Source: Acidobacteriota bacterium
GTDB taxonomy: Bacteria; Acidobacteriota; Holophagae; Holophagales; Holophagaceae
Reading direction: 5' to 3'
Length of the DNA stretch: 64,000 bases
Assembly (NCBI GenBank): GCA_016195985.1
Contig: JACPYP010000002.1
Coordinates: forward strand, 1 to 64,000
Made by a program: the position numbers and the translations under genes. The notes below the pieces were generated by a model. The model saw only the letters and a list, made by a program, of their open reading frames with translations, was not told where the DNA came from and made no database searches. Of the stretch, positions 16,938 through 25,370 are shown one piece after another (the stretch's first letter is position 1; every line of letters begins with the position of its first letter).

Positions 16938-17336
16938 TTATTCCTTGACCGCCCCATCCACATACACCCAGCGGCCGTTCTCCCGGGCGAAGCTGCTGGT
17001 CTCGATGTGAAGGCTCCGCCGTCCGTTGGCCTGCAGGCTGGCGTGGAAGGTGACGATGCCCGTGTCGTCGGTCTTGCCGCCCGCTTCTTTGCGCACGATC
17101 TTCAGGCCGACGCAGCTCACGGACTTGCAGTACCGCGCCAGTTCCTCGCGGTCCTCCTCTCCGCGCTTCGCCTCGGGGCGGGTGGAGATGAGGTAGTCGA
17201 CCTTCCCCAGCGCATAGGCGGAGAAGCGCGAACGCATGAGCTGCTCCGCGGTCTCCGGTGATGTGGCGCCCGCATGGAAGGGGCCGCAGCACCGGTCATA
17301 GGGCTTCTTTGATGTGCAGGGACAGGGACGGGACAT
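16938..17336 (-). CDS. YchJ family protein with SEC-C motif
   Basis: A 132-residue protein of the UPF0225/YchJ family. The N-terminal SEC-C zinc-binding motif CPCTSKKPYDRCCGPFH is followed by an NTF2-like fold (about 25-130). SEC-C motifs bind zinc and occur in SecA, but no reaction is known for YchJ. The gene stands alone on the minus strand, 50 bases from the next gene. Confidence 0.88.
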   Translation of the reverse strand: MSRPCPCTSKKPYDRCCGPFHAGATSPETAEQLMRSRFSAYALGKVDYLISTRPEAKRGEEDREELARYCKSVSCVGLKIVRKEAGGKTDDTGIVTFHASLQANGRRSLHIETSSFARENGRWVYVDGAVKE

Positions 17337-17386
17337 GGGAACCTCATGGCGAATCTCGACCCCAGCATCTCATGCCGCTTCTGTGA

Positions 17387-17848
17387 TCAGGATCCTGGCC
17401 GCACCCGCATGCGCAGCGCGACGTGCCAGAGGAACCACGCGAACAGGAGCGTCAGCAGCCAGACGAGCCAGGGGAAGGATCCCGCCCGGGCGGTCCAGGC
17501 CGCGAAAGACGCCAGCAGGGGCACCAGGGCGCAGATGACGAGGGACAGGTGGAAGGCGATCTTCGTGGCAGGCCCCAGGCGGCCGGCGGCGCGGGCCAGG
17601 CGCACGGTGATCATGGCGCAGGCCAGCGAGGGCAGCCCGATGAAAGTCCACAGGAGGAACAGGGGAATGGCCGGGCTCATCCAGCCTTGGTTGAACCAGC
17701 GGAAATAGCTGGGGAAGGTCCCGAGGAACCACACCAAATCGCCCAGGGCCAGGAAGGCCGTGAGCAGGGCGAGAAGGCGGAGGACCAGGCTGGATGGCGC
17801 CTGCGGGGGCGCTGATGCAGGAGCCGGGGCGGGCATCGGTTCAGTCAT
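17387..17848 (-). CDS. Small multi-pass membrane protein, unknown function
   Basis: A 153-residue protein I do not recognise. An N-terminal Pro/Ala-rich tail of about 20 residues is followed by four predicted membrane helices (about residues 22-42, 55-78, 90-112 and 120-143) with WFLGTFPSYFRWF between the first two and a basic C-terminus. The ATG at 17848 has AGAGG upstream. The frame extends further upstream without coding character. It lies between ychJ and hutU on the same strand with no functional link evident. Confidence 0.65.
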   Translation of the reverse strand: MTEPMPAPAPASAPPQAPSSLVLRLLALLTAFLALGDLVWFLGTFPSYFRWFNQGWMSPAIPLFLLWTFIGLPSLACAMITVRLARAAGRLGPATKIAFHLSLVICALVPLLASFAAWTARAGSFPWLVWLLTLLFAWFLWHVALRMRVRPGS

Positions 17849-17906
17849 CGGAGCCTCTGGGGGTGCGCCCATGCTACCGATGCCCGCTCTGGAAAACCAA
17901 GGTTTT

Positions 17907-19571
17907 TCAACCTTCGAGGGGGATGTGCAGGCCGATGGTGGCCGCGTGCTCCCGGGCGGTCTCATAACCCGCGTCCGCGTGCCGGAAGACGCCCATCGCC
18001 GGATCGTTCCAGAGGACGCGTGCGATGCAGCGGTCGGCCCGCTCGGTGCCGTCGGCTACGATGACCACGCCGCTGTGCTGGCTGTAGCCCATGCCCACGC
18101 CGCCGCCGTGGTGCAGGCTCACCCAGGAAGCGCCGCCGCCCACCGCGGTCATGGCGTTGAGCAGCGGCCAGTCGCTCACCGCGTCCGAACCGTCCTTCAT
18201 GGCTTCGGTTTCGCGGTTGGGGCTGGCCACGCTGCCGCTGTCGAGGTGATCGCGGCCGATGACGATGGGCGCCTTCACCTTGCCGGTGCGCACCAGCTCA
18301 TTGAACTTCAGGCCCGCGAGGTGGCGCTCGCCGGCGCCGATCCAGCAGATGCGGGCAGGCAGGCCCTGGAAGGCGATCTTCTCCTTGGCGGCCTTGAGCC
18401 AGCGGATCATGCCCTCGTTTCCGGGGAACAGTTCCATCATGGCGGCGTCCGTGACGGCGATGTCTTCGGGATCGCCCGACAGCGCGGCCCAGCGGAAGGG
18501 GCCGATGCCCTTGCAGAACAGGGGCCGGATGAAGGCAGGCACGAAGCCCGGGAAGGCGAAGGCGTTTTCGAGGCCCGCGCGTTGGGCCTGGGCGCGGATG
18601 TTATTGCCGTAGTCGAAGGTGACGGAGCCGCGGCGCTGGAACTCGATCATGGCTTCCACGTGGGCGCGCATGGAGGCCAGGGCCCGCTGCACGTATGCCT
18701 CGGGCTCCGCCTGGCGCATGGCCGCGGCCTGCTGCAGCGTCATGCCGGCCGGAATGTAGCCGTTGTATTCGTCGTGGGCGGAGGTCTGGTCCGTGACCAG
18801 CTCAGGAACGATGCCGCGCTTGAGGATCTCGGGCAGGATCTCGGCGGCGTTGCCGAGAAGGCCGATGCTGCGGGCCTCGTGGGCATCCATGTACTGCTGG
18901 CAGAGGGACAGGGCCGTGTCCAGGTTGTCGGTCCATTCGTCCAGGTAGCGGGTGTCCAGGCGCTTCTGGATGCGGGTCTGGTCCACCTCGATGGCCAGGC
19001 AGACGCCGCCGTTCATGGTGACGGCCAGGGGCTGGGCCCCGCCCATGCCGCCCAGGCCCGCGGTCAGCGTCAGGGTGCCGGCCAGGGTGCCGTTGAAGTG
19101 CTGGCGGCCCGCCTCGGCGAAGGTCTCGTAGGTGCCCTGGACGATGCCCTGGCTGCCAATGTAGATCCAACTGCCCGCGGTCATCTGGCCGTACATCATC
19201 AGGCCCTTCTGGTCCAGTTCGCGGAAGTGCTCCCAGGTGGCCCACTTGGGGACCAGGTTGGAGTTGGCGATGAGGACGCGCGGCGCATCGACGTGCGTCT
19301 TCACCACGCCCACCGGCTTGCCGCTCTGCACCAGCAGCGTTTCGTCATCGTTGAGATGTTTCAGTTCCTTCACGATGGCGTGGAAACAGTCCCAGTTGCG
19401 GGCCGCCTTGCCCAGGCCGCCGTAGACCACCAGGTCCTCCGGGCGCTCGGCCACCTCGGGATCCAGATTGTTCATGAGCATGCGCAGGGCCGCTTCCTGC
19501 ACCCAGCCCTTGCAATGCAAGTGGGAGCCGCGGGGGGCGGTGATGACGGGGGATTCGGAGGCAGTGGGCAT
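17907..19571 (-). CDS. hutU: Urocanate hydratase
   Basis: Converts urocanate to imidazolone propionate in histidine degradation, using tightly bound NAD as an electrophile. The 554-residue protein is family length and shows the N-terminal [18 protein letters not shown], the NAD-binding [12 protein letters not shown] region, [11 protein letters not shown], and the C-terminal [18 protein letters not shown] block. hutH, hutI and hutG are not in this window, so the pathway is either split or completed elsewhere. Confidence 0.96.
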   Translation of the reverse strand: MPTASESPVITAPRGSHLHCKGWVQEAALRMLMNNLDPEVAERPEDLVVYGGLGKAARNWDCFHAIVKELKHLNDDETLLVQSGKPVGVVKTHVDAPRVLIANSNLVPKWATWEHFRELDQKGLMMYGQMTAGSWIYIGSQGIVQGTYETFAEAGRQHFNGTLAGTLTLTAGLGGMGGAQPLAVTMNGGVCLAIEVDQTRIQKRLDTRYLDEWTDNLDTALSLCQQYMDAHEARSIGLLGNAAEILPEILKRGIVPELVTDQTSAHDEYNGYIPAGMTLQQAAAMRQAEPEAYVQRALASMRAHVEAMIEFQRRGSVTFDYGNNIRAQAQRAGLENAFAFPGFVPAFIRPLFCKGIGPFRWAALSGDPEDIAVTDAAMMELFPGNEGMIRWLKAAKEKIAFQGLPARICWIGAGERHLAGLKFNELVRTGKVKAPIVIGRDHLDSGSVASPNRETEAMKDGSDAVSDWPLLNAMTAVGGGASWVSLHHGGGVGMGYSQHSGVVIVADGTERADRCIARVLWNDPAMGVFRHADAGYETAREHAATIGLHIPLEG

Positions 19572-19622
19572 GGGGGCTCCAGCGAAACGGCCCAGTTTCC
19601 CACGGCTGGCCCTGGACCGCGA

Positions 19623-20483
19623 TCAAGAGCTCCGAAGTAAAGCAATGGCCTGCTTCAGGCCCTCCCGCATGGTGGCTGGGCTTTCCACTTTGTGAATAAA
19701 ACCGTGTCCTGGCAGCACCCACGCGAAGTCAAAGGCCAGGAGTCTTTCCAGGCTTTCCAGCTGCTGCTCCCAGGAATGCCAGTTGTAGGCGCGGGAGGCC
19801 GACCATCGGCCTTTTTGCGGGTTCCACCAGAGGTGGTCTCCCGTGAACAGCTTGTCCTGGTGGAGGAGGCACATGCTTCCGGCGGTGTGCCCTGGTGTGG
19901 GGATCAGCAGCAGATCCTCGGCCAGAGGGACGGGCTGGTCGCCCTCGACCAGCCGCTCCAGGCCCCCGATGCCTTCGGAGCGATGCATGATGCGTTCGCA
20001 GCCGAAGCGGTCGTGGTAGGCCGCATGATCCGCCACGTCATCCCGGTGGCTCAGCACCATCGCGGCCACGCCGCCCAGGGCCTCCAGCCGCTTCATCAAC
20101 GGTTCCGCGGCCCGGGGGCAGTCCATGAGGATGTTGCCTTCGGGACGGCGGATCAGGTAGCTCCAGGCGCCGAAGCTCTTGTCGCTGGTGTAGCCGCAGA
20201 AGTACGTGTCGTCAGCCAGAAGGTGGGGAAAGGCCCGGGCCGCCTCGGCCGCATCCGCCTTGCCATCGGTGCCGATGGATCCCACAGGACACGCCACCAG
20301 GGCCATGGCCGCTTTCAAGCGGCCCGCGGAATCCGCGGGCTGGGAGTGGACGCGCGCGTGGTCCCCTGCATCGGAGAACGTAGCCGGGGCGAACTGGTAG
20401 CAGGTGCCGCAATCGATGCAGGTGCGGTCCACGAAGAAAGGCCCTGGGGCATTGTCGGCGTGGGCTTGGCTCCGCTTGGCCAT
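19623..20483 (-). CDS. Ferredoxin domain fused to metallo-beta-lactamase-fold hydrolase
   Basis: A 286-residue two-domain protein. Residues about 15-75 form a ferredoxin-like domain with CIDCGTC and a distal CPVG, suited to an iron-sulfur cluster. Residues about 95-275 are an MBL-fold domain: the first metal motif appears as SHRDDVADH, a variant of HxHxDH, followed by PTPGHTAGSMC, FTGDHLW and LPGHG. MBL proteins of this type act as hydrolases or oxidoreductases on thioesters or glyoxalase-like substrates. The substrate is unknown. It follows the aldo-keto reductase gene by four bases on the same strand, hinting at a shared redox role. Confidence 0.85.
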   Translation of the reverse strand: MAKRSQAHADNAPGPFFVDRTCIDCGTCYQFAPATFSDAGDHARVHSQPADSAGRLKAAMALVACPVGSIGTDGKADAAEAARAFPHLLADDTYFCGYTSDKSFGAWSYLIRRPEGNILMDCPRAAEPLMKRLEALGGVAAMVLSHRDDVADHAAYHDRFGCERIMHRSEGIGGLERLVEGDQPVPLAEDLLLIPTPGHTAGSMCLLHQDKLFTGDHLWWNPQKGRWSASRAYNWHSWEQQLESLERLLAFDFAWVLPGHGFIHKVESPATMREGLKQAIALLRSS

Positions 20484-20487
20484 GGCC

Positions 20488-21477
<990 letters not shown>

Positions 21478-21520
21478 GAAAACCTCCTTGAGACCGGTTC
21501 GAATTCAAGTGGGAGAAGAC

Positions 21521-21600
21521 CACCGCCAAGACACCAAGGCACCAAGGCACCAAGCACTGCAAGGGTACCGCTTTTTGCTTTTCCTGGTGTCTTGGTGGCG
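21521..21600. repeat. Imperfect palindrome with tandem CACCAAGG units
   Basis: CCAAGACACCA (21526-21536) and TGGTGTCTTGG (21585-21595) form a perfect 11-bp inverted repeat. The left arm runs into three tandem eight-base units CACCAAGG (21532-21555, the last ending in C). It lies between the nitroreductase stop and the aldo/keto reductase start on the minus strand, so it would form a hairpin in the intercistronic RNA. Confidence 0.82.
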
Positions 21601-21616
21601 GAGCTTTTCCTCGGGC

Positions 21617-22267
21617 TCAGCGGTGCTCGACGACATCCTTGGCCGCGAAGCGGACTTTGGGGGCGCTGGCGTACTTGTCGTCGGCGGCGCGGTAGCCCAC
21701 GGGGCAGGCGGAGACGGTGGCGTAGCCCGAGCCCTTGAGCCCCAGGATCTCATCATACTTGGCGGGTTCGATGCCTTCGAAGGGACAGGCGTCGATGCCC
21801 AGCAGGGCCGCGGAAGTGAGCAGGTTGCCCATGGCGATGTAAGTCTGCCGGGCGGCCCACTCGTGGATGATGGCGTGGCGGGCGCCGTTCACGAGGTCGC
21901 CCATCATGAAGCCTTTGTAGCCCGCCAGGCTTTCGGCAGTGACGCCGCGCACCTCGGCGATGCGGGCGATGAAGCGGTCCACGTCAGCCTCGGTGACATC
22001 CTGCTGGGCGGTGAAGACCACGAGGTGGCTGCAGTCTTCCACCTGGGACTGGTTCCAGGAGGCGGGACGCAACTTGGCCTTCAGGGCCGGGTCGGTCACC
22101 ACGATGAACTTCCAGGGCTGTAGGCCGTAACTGGAGGCGGTGAGGACCAAGGATTCTTCCAGCACGGCCCAGTCGGCGGCGGGGATCTTCTTGGATGAAT
22201 CGAACTTCTTCGTGGCGTAGCGCCATTTCATCTGCTGGAGCAGGCTCTCGCCCGGGATGGTGCTCAT
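21617..22267 (-). CDS. Nitroreductase family NAD(P)H oxidoreductase
   Basis: A 216-residue FMN-dependent reductase related to NfsB/YdgI. Evidence is the N-terminal RYATKKFD (FMN-phosphate contact), the SSYGLQPWKFIVV segment, the QTYIAMGNLLTSAALLGIDACPFEG block and a C-terminal FMN-contact region. Such enzymes reduce nitroaromatics and quinones. It follows thioredoxin by 31 bases in the leftward redox cluster. Confidence 0.93.
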   Translation of the reverse strand: MSTIPGESLLQQMKWRYATKKFDSSKKIPAADWAVLEESLVLTASSYGLQPWKFIVVTDPALKAKLRPASWNQSQVEDCSHLVVFTAQQDVTEADVDRFIARIAEVRGVTAESLAGYKGFMMGDLVNGARHAIIHEWAARQTYIAMGNLLTSAALLGIDACPFEGIEPAKYDEILGLKGSGYATVSACPVGYRAADDKYASAPKVRFAAKDVVEHR

Positions 22268-22298
22268 GGGTTCCTCGTTGTTGAAGAGATGGATTGGT

Positions 22299-22619
22299 TC
22301 AGAACGCTTGCTGGAGGCGGGCCCTCAGCTGGTCGATGGGCAGGCTTCCCACGATGCGTTCCGTGGGCTGGCCGTCCTTGAAGATCACCAGCGTGGGCAT
22401 GCTCAGCACGTCGTATTGTTCAGAGAGGGGCGTGAAATCATCCACATTGAGTTTGGCGAAGGCCGCCTTGCCCTGGAATTCCACCGCGAGGGACTCCATG
22501 ACCGGGGCCAGTTCGCGGCAGGGCGCGCACCAGGGAGCCCAGAAATCCACTACGGTGATGCCTTTGGCCACTGCGCTGGAAAAAGTCTGGTCGGTCAGGT
22601 GCTGGATGGGATTGGACAT
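22299..22619 (-). CDS. Thioredoxin
   Basis: A 106-residue disulfide reductase with one thioredoxin fold and the active site WCAPC near residue 30, preceded by VVDFWAPW and followed by the cis-proline loop SMPTLVIFKDG. The Ala-Pro pair in WCAPC differs from the classical WCGPC and could shift the redox potential slightly. It lies between the flavodoxin-like gene and the nitroreductase on the same strand. A strong inverted repeat lies just upstream. Confidence 0.94.
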   Translation of the reverse strand: MSNPIQHLTDQTFSSAVAKGITVVDFWAPWCAPCRELAPVMESLAVEFQGKAAFAKLNVDDFTPLSEQYDVLSMPTLVIFKDGQPTERIVGSLPIDQLRARLQQAF

Positions 22620-22636
22620 GCCTGGGCTCCTGTTTC

Positions 22637-22665
22637 AGCTTTCCAGATTAACGGATCTGAAAGCT
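22637..22665 (-). promoter_or_regulatory. Inverted repeat upstream of thioredoxin
   Basis: AGCTTTCcAGAT and ATCTGAAAGCT (22637-22648 and 22655-22665) form 11-bp arms around TAACGG, with one extra base in the left arm. On the minus strand it lies 18-46 bases upstream of the thioredoxin ATG, a position suitable for an operator or a leader hairpin. A -10-like GATAAT lies further upstream (complement of 22680-22685). Confidence 0.5.
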
Positions 22666-22788
22666 TTCTCGGTCATGACATTATCCTAACCGGGCAGGTG
22701 GTGCAGCAGACCACGGCGAAATGCGGGAAGGAAGGAGTGGGTCTTTTCAGCTCGTCAAGCCTGGCTGCCGCGTAATCTTCCATGGAAA

Positions 22789-23340
22789 TCAGGAGGCTTG
22801 GGTCCAGCGGGCCGTGGCCGTGGCGACGCGCTGGCCGAGCCGCTCGGCGCTCGTGCGGTCCGCAAGGTTGGGCTCCACCTCCGGGGCCACCTGCCCAGCC
22901 TGGGCCATGAGCCCCGAGAAGCTGCCCAGCCGGTTGATGCCTTCTTCGTTGTAGGGCATTTCGGCATTGCCTACCCAGATCATGCCGTGCTGCATGGCGA
23001 AGATCATGAGCGACTGTAGGGTGTTCAGCTTGTCGCCGCTGGGGCTGCCGCTGATGGTGAATCCGGCGGCCAGTTTGTCTTTCCACTTCTGCTCCAGCCA
23101 GGGTTTCGAGCTGGCGTCCATGAAGGTCTTGAAGGGGCCGCTGACATTGCCCATGTAGGTGGGGCTGCCGAAAACGATGGCGTCGGCGGCCTCCAGCTCA
23201 GCCCAGCGGGCTTCGATGTCCTCCACGGAGATGAGGCTGGCCCGGGTGCCAGGCACCGACTCGGCCCCGGCCTGCACCCGTTCCGCCAGCACCTTGGTGT
23301 GCCCGTACCCGCTGTGGAATACGATGGCGACTTTGCTCAT
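22789..23340 (-). CDS. Flavodoxin-like NAD(P)H:quinone oxidoreductase (WrbA-related)
   Basis: A 183-residue flavoprotein of the NADPH-dependent FMN reductase/WrbA group. The FMN phosphate loop HSGYGHTKVLAE (residues about 9-20), the GSPTYMGNVSGPFKTFMD isoalloxazine loop near 75-92 and the AGFTISGSPSGDK segment near 108 are visible. It probably performs two-electron reduction of quinones. It is the first gene of the leftward redox cluster and is transcribed divergently from hxlR across a 104-base region holding candidate operators. Confidence 0.9.
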   Translation of the reverse strand: MSKVAIVFHSGYGHTKVLAERVQAGAESVPGTRASLISVEDIEARWAELEAADAIVFGSPTYMGNVSGPFKTFMDASSKPWLEQKWKDKLAAGFTISGSPSGDKLNTLQSLMIFAMQHGMIWVGNAEMPYNEEGINRLGSFSGLMAQAGQVAPEVEPNLADRTSAERLGQRVATATARWTQAS

Positions 23341-23393
23341 GTTGCCTCCTTTGCGAGCGCTTGCATTCGACCGGCCCGTGACCCAAACTTTAG

Positions 23394-23441
23394 GTGCTTA
23401 CGATCGAAAAGAAAGTAGGCACTATTATGGAAGGTAGGCAC
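23394..23441. promoter_or_regulatory. Candidate HxlR operator
   Basis: GTAGGCAC occurs twice in direct orientation (23415-23422 and 23434-23441). GTGCTTAC at 23394-23401 is its inverted form with one mismatch. The three half-sites lie between the divergent flavodoxin-like gene and the hxlR start, where an autoregulated HxlR-family repressor normally binds. The link is inferred from position only. Confidence 0.5.
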
Positions 23442-23444
23442 CCA

Positions 23445-23843
23445 ATGGTACGTAAGGCCTGCGCCCTCGCCCCCAACGTGCTCGATGCCCACTGCCCCAC
23501 GCGGCAGGCATTGGACCTCATCGCGGACAAGTGGACCGCCCTGCTCATCTACCTGCTCTCCCGCGGCAAGCAGCGTTACGGGGACCTCCACCGCCAGGTG
23601 GGGGGCATCAGCCAGAAGATGCTGACGCAAACCCTGCGCAAGCTGGAGCGGGACGGCCTGGTCACTCGCCACGTCTATCCCGAAGTGCCGCCGCGCACCG
23701 AGTATGAGCTCACCAAGCTGGGACACACGCTCATCGGCCCCCTGGGCGCTCTCTGCCAGTGGGCCGGCGACCATCTCGCGGAACTGGAGCAGGCCCGCAA
23801 GCGCTACGACCACCTTCAACAGAAGGCCAGCCTCAGCGCTTGA
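23445..23843 (+). CDS. HxlR-family transcriptional regulator
   Basis: A 132-residue winged-helix regulator. Visible features are the family cysteine and DNA-binding core CPTRQALDLIADKWTALLIYLL, RYGDLHRQVGGISQKMLTQTLRKLERDGLV and the wing VPPRTEYELTKLG. HxlR proteins sense quinones, aldehydes or thiol stress through cysteines; two lie near the N-terminus here. I prefer ATG 23445, with GGAAGG upstream, over ATG 23427 or 23394, because the earlier starts would place the putative operator inside the gene. Its stop overlaps the convergent nucleotidyltransferase gene by 11 bases. Confidence 0.92.
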   Translation: MVRKACALAPNVLDAHCPTRQALDLIADKWTALLIYLLSRGKQRYGDLHRQVGGISQKMLTQTLRKLERDGLVTRHVYPEVPPRTEYELTKLGHTLIGPLGALCQWAGDHLAELEQARKRYDHLQQKASLSA

Positions 23844-24399
23844 ACTCCTCGACGTCTTCAGGGGTATCCAGATCCCGCGCACCCGCGGGGAAGGGCAGCT
23901 GCCTGGCCTGTTCCCGCAGCAGGATGGCCTTGGCGCCGCGGTCGCCCCGGAGCGAGGCGAGTTCAGGAAACAGGCGCCTGGGAAGCAGGGCGGGGACGCC
24001 CAGGGTTTCTCCGTAGGCGCAGGCCACCGGGTGAAGGGGGGTCCCGCCGGCCAGGGCCACCACCTGTTTGAGAAGCGCGGCGTCCACCGCGGGCTGGTCC
24101 ACGGTCAGCAGCAGCACGCCATCGGGCCCCTCGGGCAGCGCGGCCACGCCAGCGCGGATCGAACTGGCCAAGCCTTCGGCGGCCAAAGGGTTGGGCAAGG
24201 TCTCGACCGGCAGGTCCGACAAGCCCGGATCCCAGTCCCCCACCACTGCGAACACCGGGGCGCACCCCGCGTCCAGGGCGGTCCTGGCCGCGCGGCGGAG
24301 CAGGGTTTCGCCCTGCAGGCGCAGCAGGGCCTTGGGACCGCCCATGCGGCGCCCGAAACCCGCGGCGAGGATGATGGCCGCAACGGAAGGCGGCGGCAT
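23833..24399 (-). CDS. MobA-like nucleotidyltransferase (molybdenum cofactor cytidylyl/guanylyltransferase type)
   Basis: A 188-residue NTP transferase with the N-terminal nucleotide-binding signature ILAAGFGRRMGGPKALL and the metal-binding LLLTVDQPAV. It resembles MocA, which makes molybdopterin cytosine dinucleotide for the hydroxylases encoded upstream. Start ATG 24399 overlaps the xdhC stop (TGATG), so it is coupled to that gene. Its position at the end of the hydroxylase operon supports cofactor maturation. MocA versus MobA cannot be settled by eye. Confidence 0.85.
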   Translation of the reverse strand: MPPPSVAAIILAAGFGRRMGGPKALLRLQGETLLRRAARTALDAGCAPVFAVVGDWDPGLSDLPVETLPNPLAAEGLASSIRAGVAALPEGPDGVLLLTVDQPAVDAALLKQVVALAGGTPLHPVACAYGETLGVPALLPRRLFPELASLRGDRGAKAILLREQARQLPFPAGARDLDTPEDVEEFKR

Positions 24400-25370
24400 C
24401 ACAGCGGCGCGGCCGAGGCCGCCTTCAATCCCAGGGGCTGGGCGCTTCTTCCCTGCAGGCTGGCCTGGATTTCCGCCAGTACCGCCAATGCGATGGTCTC
24501 CGGCGTGGTGGCTCCCAGATCGAGTCCCACGGGGGTGTGGAAGCGTTCGCTGGGCTGGAGCCCTTCCTGGGCCAATTCGGCCAGCAATTTCGCGCTTCGG
24601 GTGCGGCTGCCCATGAGGCCCAGGTAGCCTGCGGGCGAAGGCAGCAGCAGGCGCAGCGATTCCAGATCCTTGGCGTAGTGGTGGGTCATGAGCACCACGG
24701 CGCTGCGCGGATCCAGCGGAAGCGTCCGCAGCAGCTTGGCGGGATGGCCGGCCCACACGGCGTCCGCGCCGGGGAACCGTTCCGCGCGGGCGAAGGCCGG
24801 GCGGTGGTCCAGCACGCCCACGAACCAGCCCAGTTCCCTGGCCATGCGGACCAGGGGACGGCTGTCGTCGCCGGCGCCCATGATCCAGAGGGCCGTGGGC
24901 GGATCGAAGGTCTCGAGGAAGCCGGATGCGGAAGCCCTTTCGCCTTCGGGAATGCTGCGCACCCCGAGGCCTTCCGCGCTCAGGTCCGTGTGGAGGGACA
25001 GAGGCGCCCGGGAGGCCCAGGCCATCTCCACCCAGGACATCCATTCGGGGAAACCCTGAAGGGGCTCGACAAGGATGTCCAGCAGCCCCTCGCAACCGCT
25101 GCCGCTGCCCCAGACCAGATCCGCATCGCCCCGGAGGTCGTACTGCATGAGCCACGGACGGCCTTCCTGGATCGCTTCCATGGCCCGCGCATGGACATCG
25201 CCCTCCAGGCATCCTCCGCTGAGGGAACCCCGCAGCGGGCCGCTGCGGTCCAGGAGCAGCCTGGCGCCGGGGCGACGGTAGCTGGAGCCCTCCACGCGGA
25301 GGAGGGTGGCCAGGGCCAAGGGACCCGGTCTTTCCCTCACGAGGCGGAAGATGTCCTGCAGTTCCTTCAT
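24399..25370 (-). CDS. xdhC: XdhC/CoxI family molybdenum hydroxylase maturation protein
   Basis: A 323-residue protein that binds the molybdenum cofactor and promotes sulfuration and insertion into xanthine-dehydrogenase-family enzymes. The N-terminal XdhC/CoxI domain shows ATLLRVEGSSYRRPGARLL and GSLSGGCLEGDV. The C-terminal Rossmann-like domain shows IMGAGDDSRPLVRMA, TH(H)YAKDLE and GYLGLMGSRTR. It overlaps the large-subunit stop as ATGA, consistent with a cofactor role in the same operon. Confidence 0.92.
   Translation of the reverse strand: MKELQDIFRLVRERPGPLALATLLRVEGSSYRRPGARLLLDRSGPLRGSLSGGCLEGDVHARAMEAIQEGRPWLMQYDLRGDADLVWGSGSGCEGLLDILVEPLQGFPEWMSWVEMAWASRAPLSLHTDLSAEGLGVRSIPEGERASASGFLETFDPPTALWIMGAGDDSRPLVRMARELGWFVGVLDHRPAFARAERFPGADAVWAGHPAKLLRTLPLDPRSAVVLMTHHYAKDLESLRLLLPSPAGYLGLMGSRTRSAKLLAELAQEGLQPSERFHTPVGLDLGATTPETIALAVLAEIQASLQGRSAQPLGLKAASAAPL

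Noticed and set aside
17760-19640. 626-codon plus-strand frame opposite hutU
   Set aside because: It is composed of Gly/Ala/His-rich low-complexity sequence typical of a shadow frame over a conserved minus-strand gene.
21496-21511. tRNA-like GGTTCGAATTC string
   Set aside because: The flanks do not form a T-arm stem and no acceptor or anticodon arm can be drawn.
21532-21555. Tandem CACCAAGG units as a CRISPR array
   Set aside because: Units are only eight bases with no spacers and no cas genes are present.
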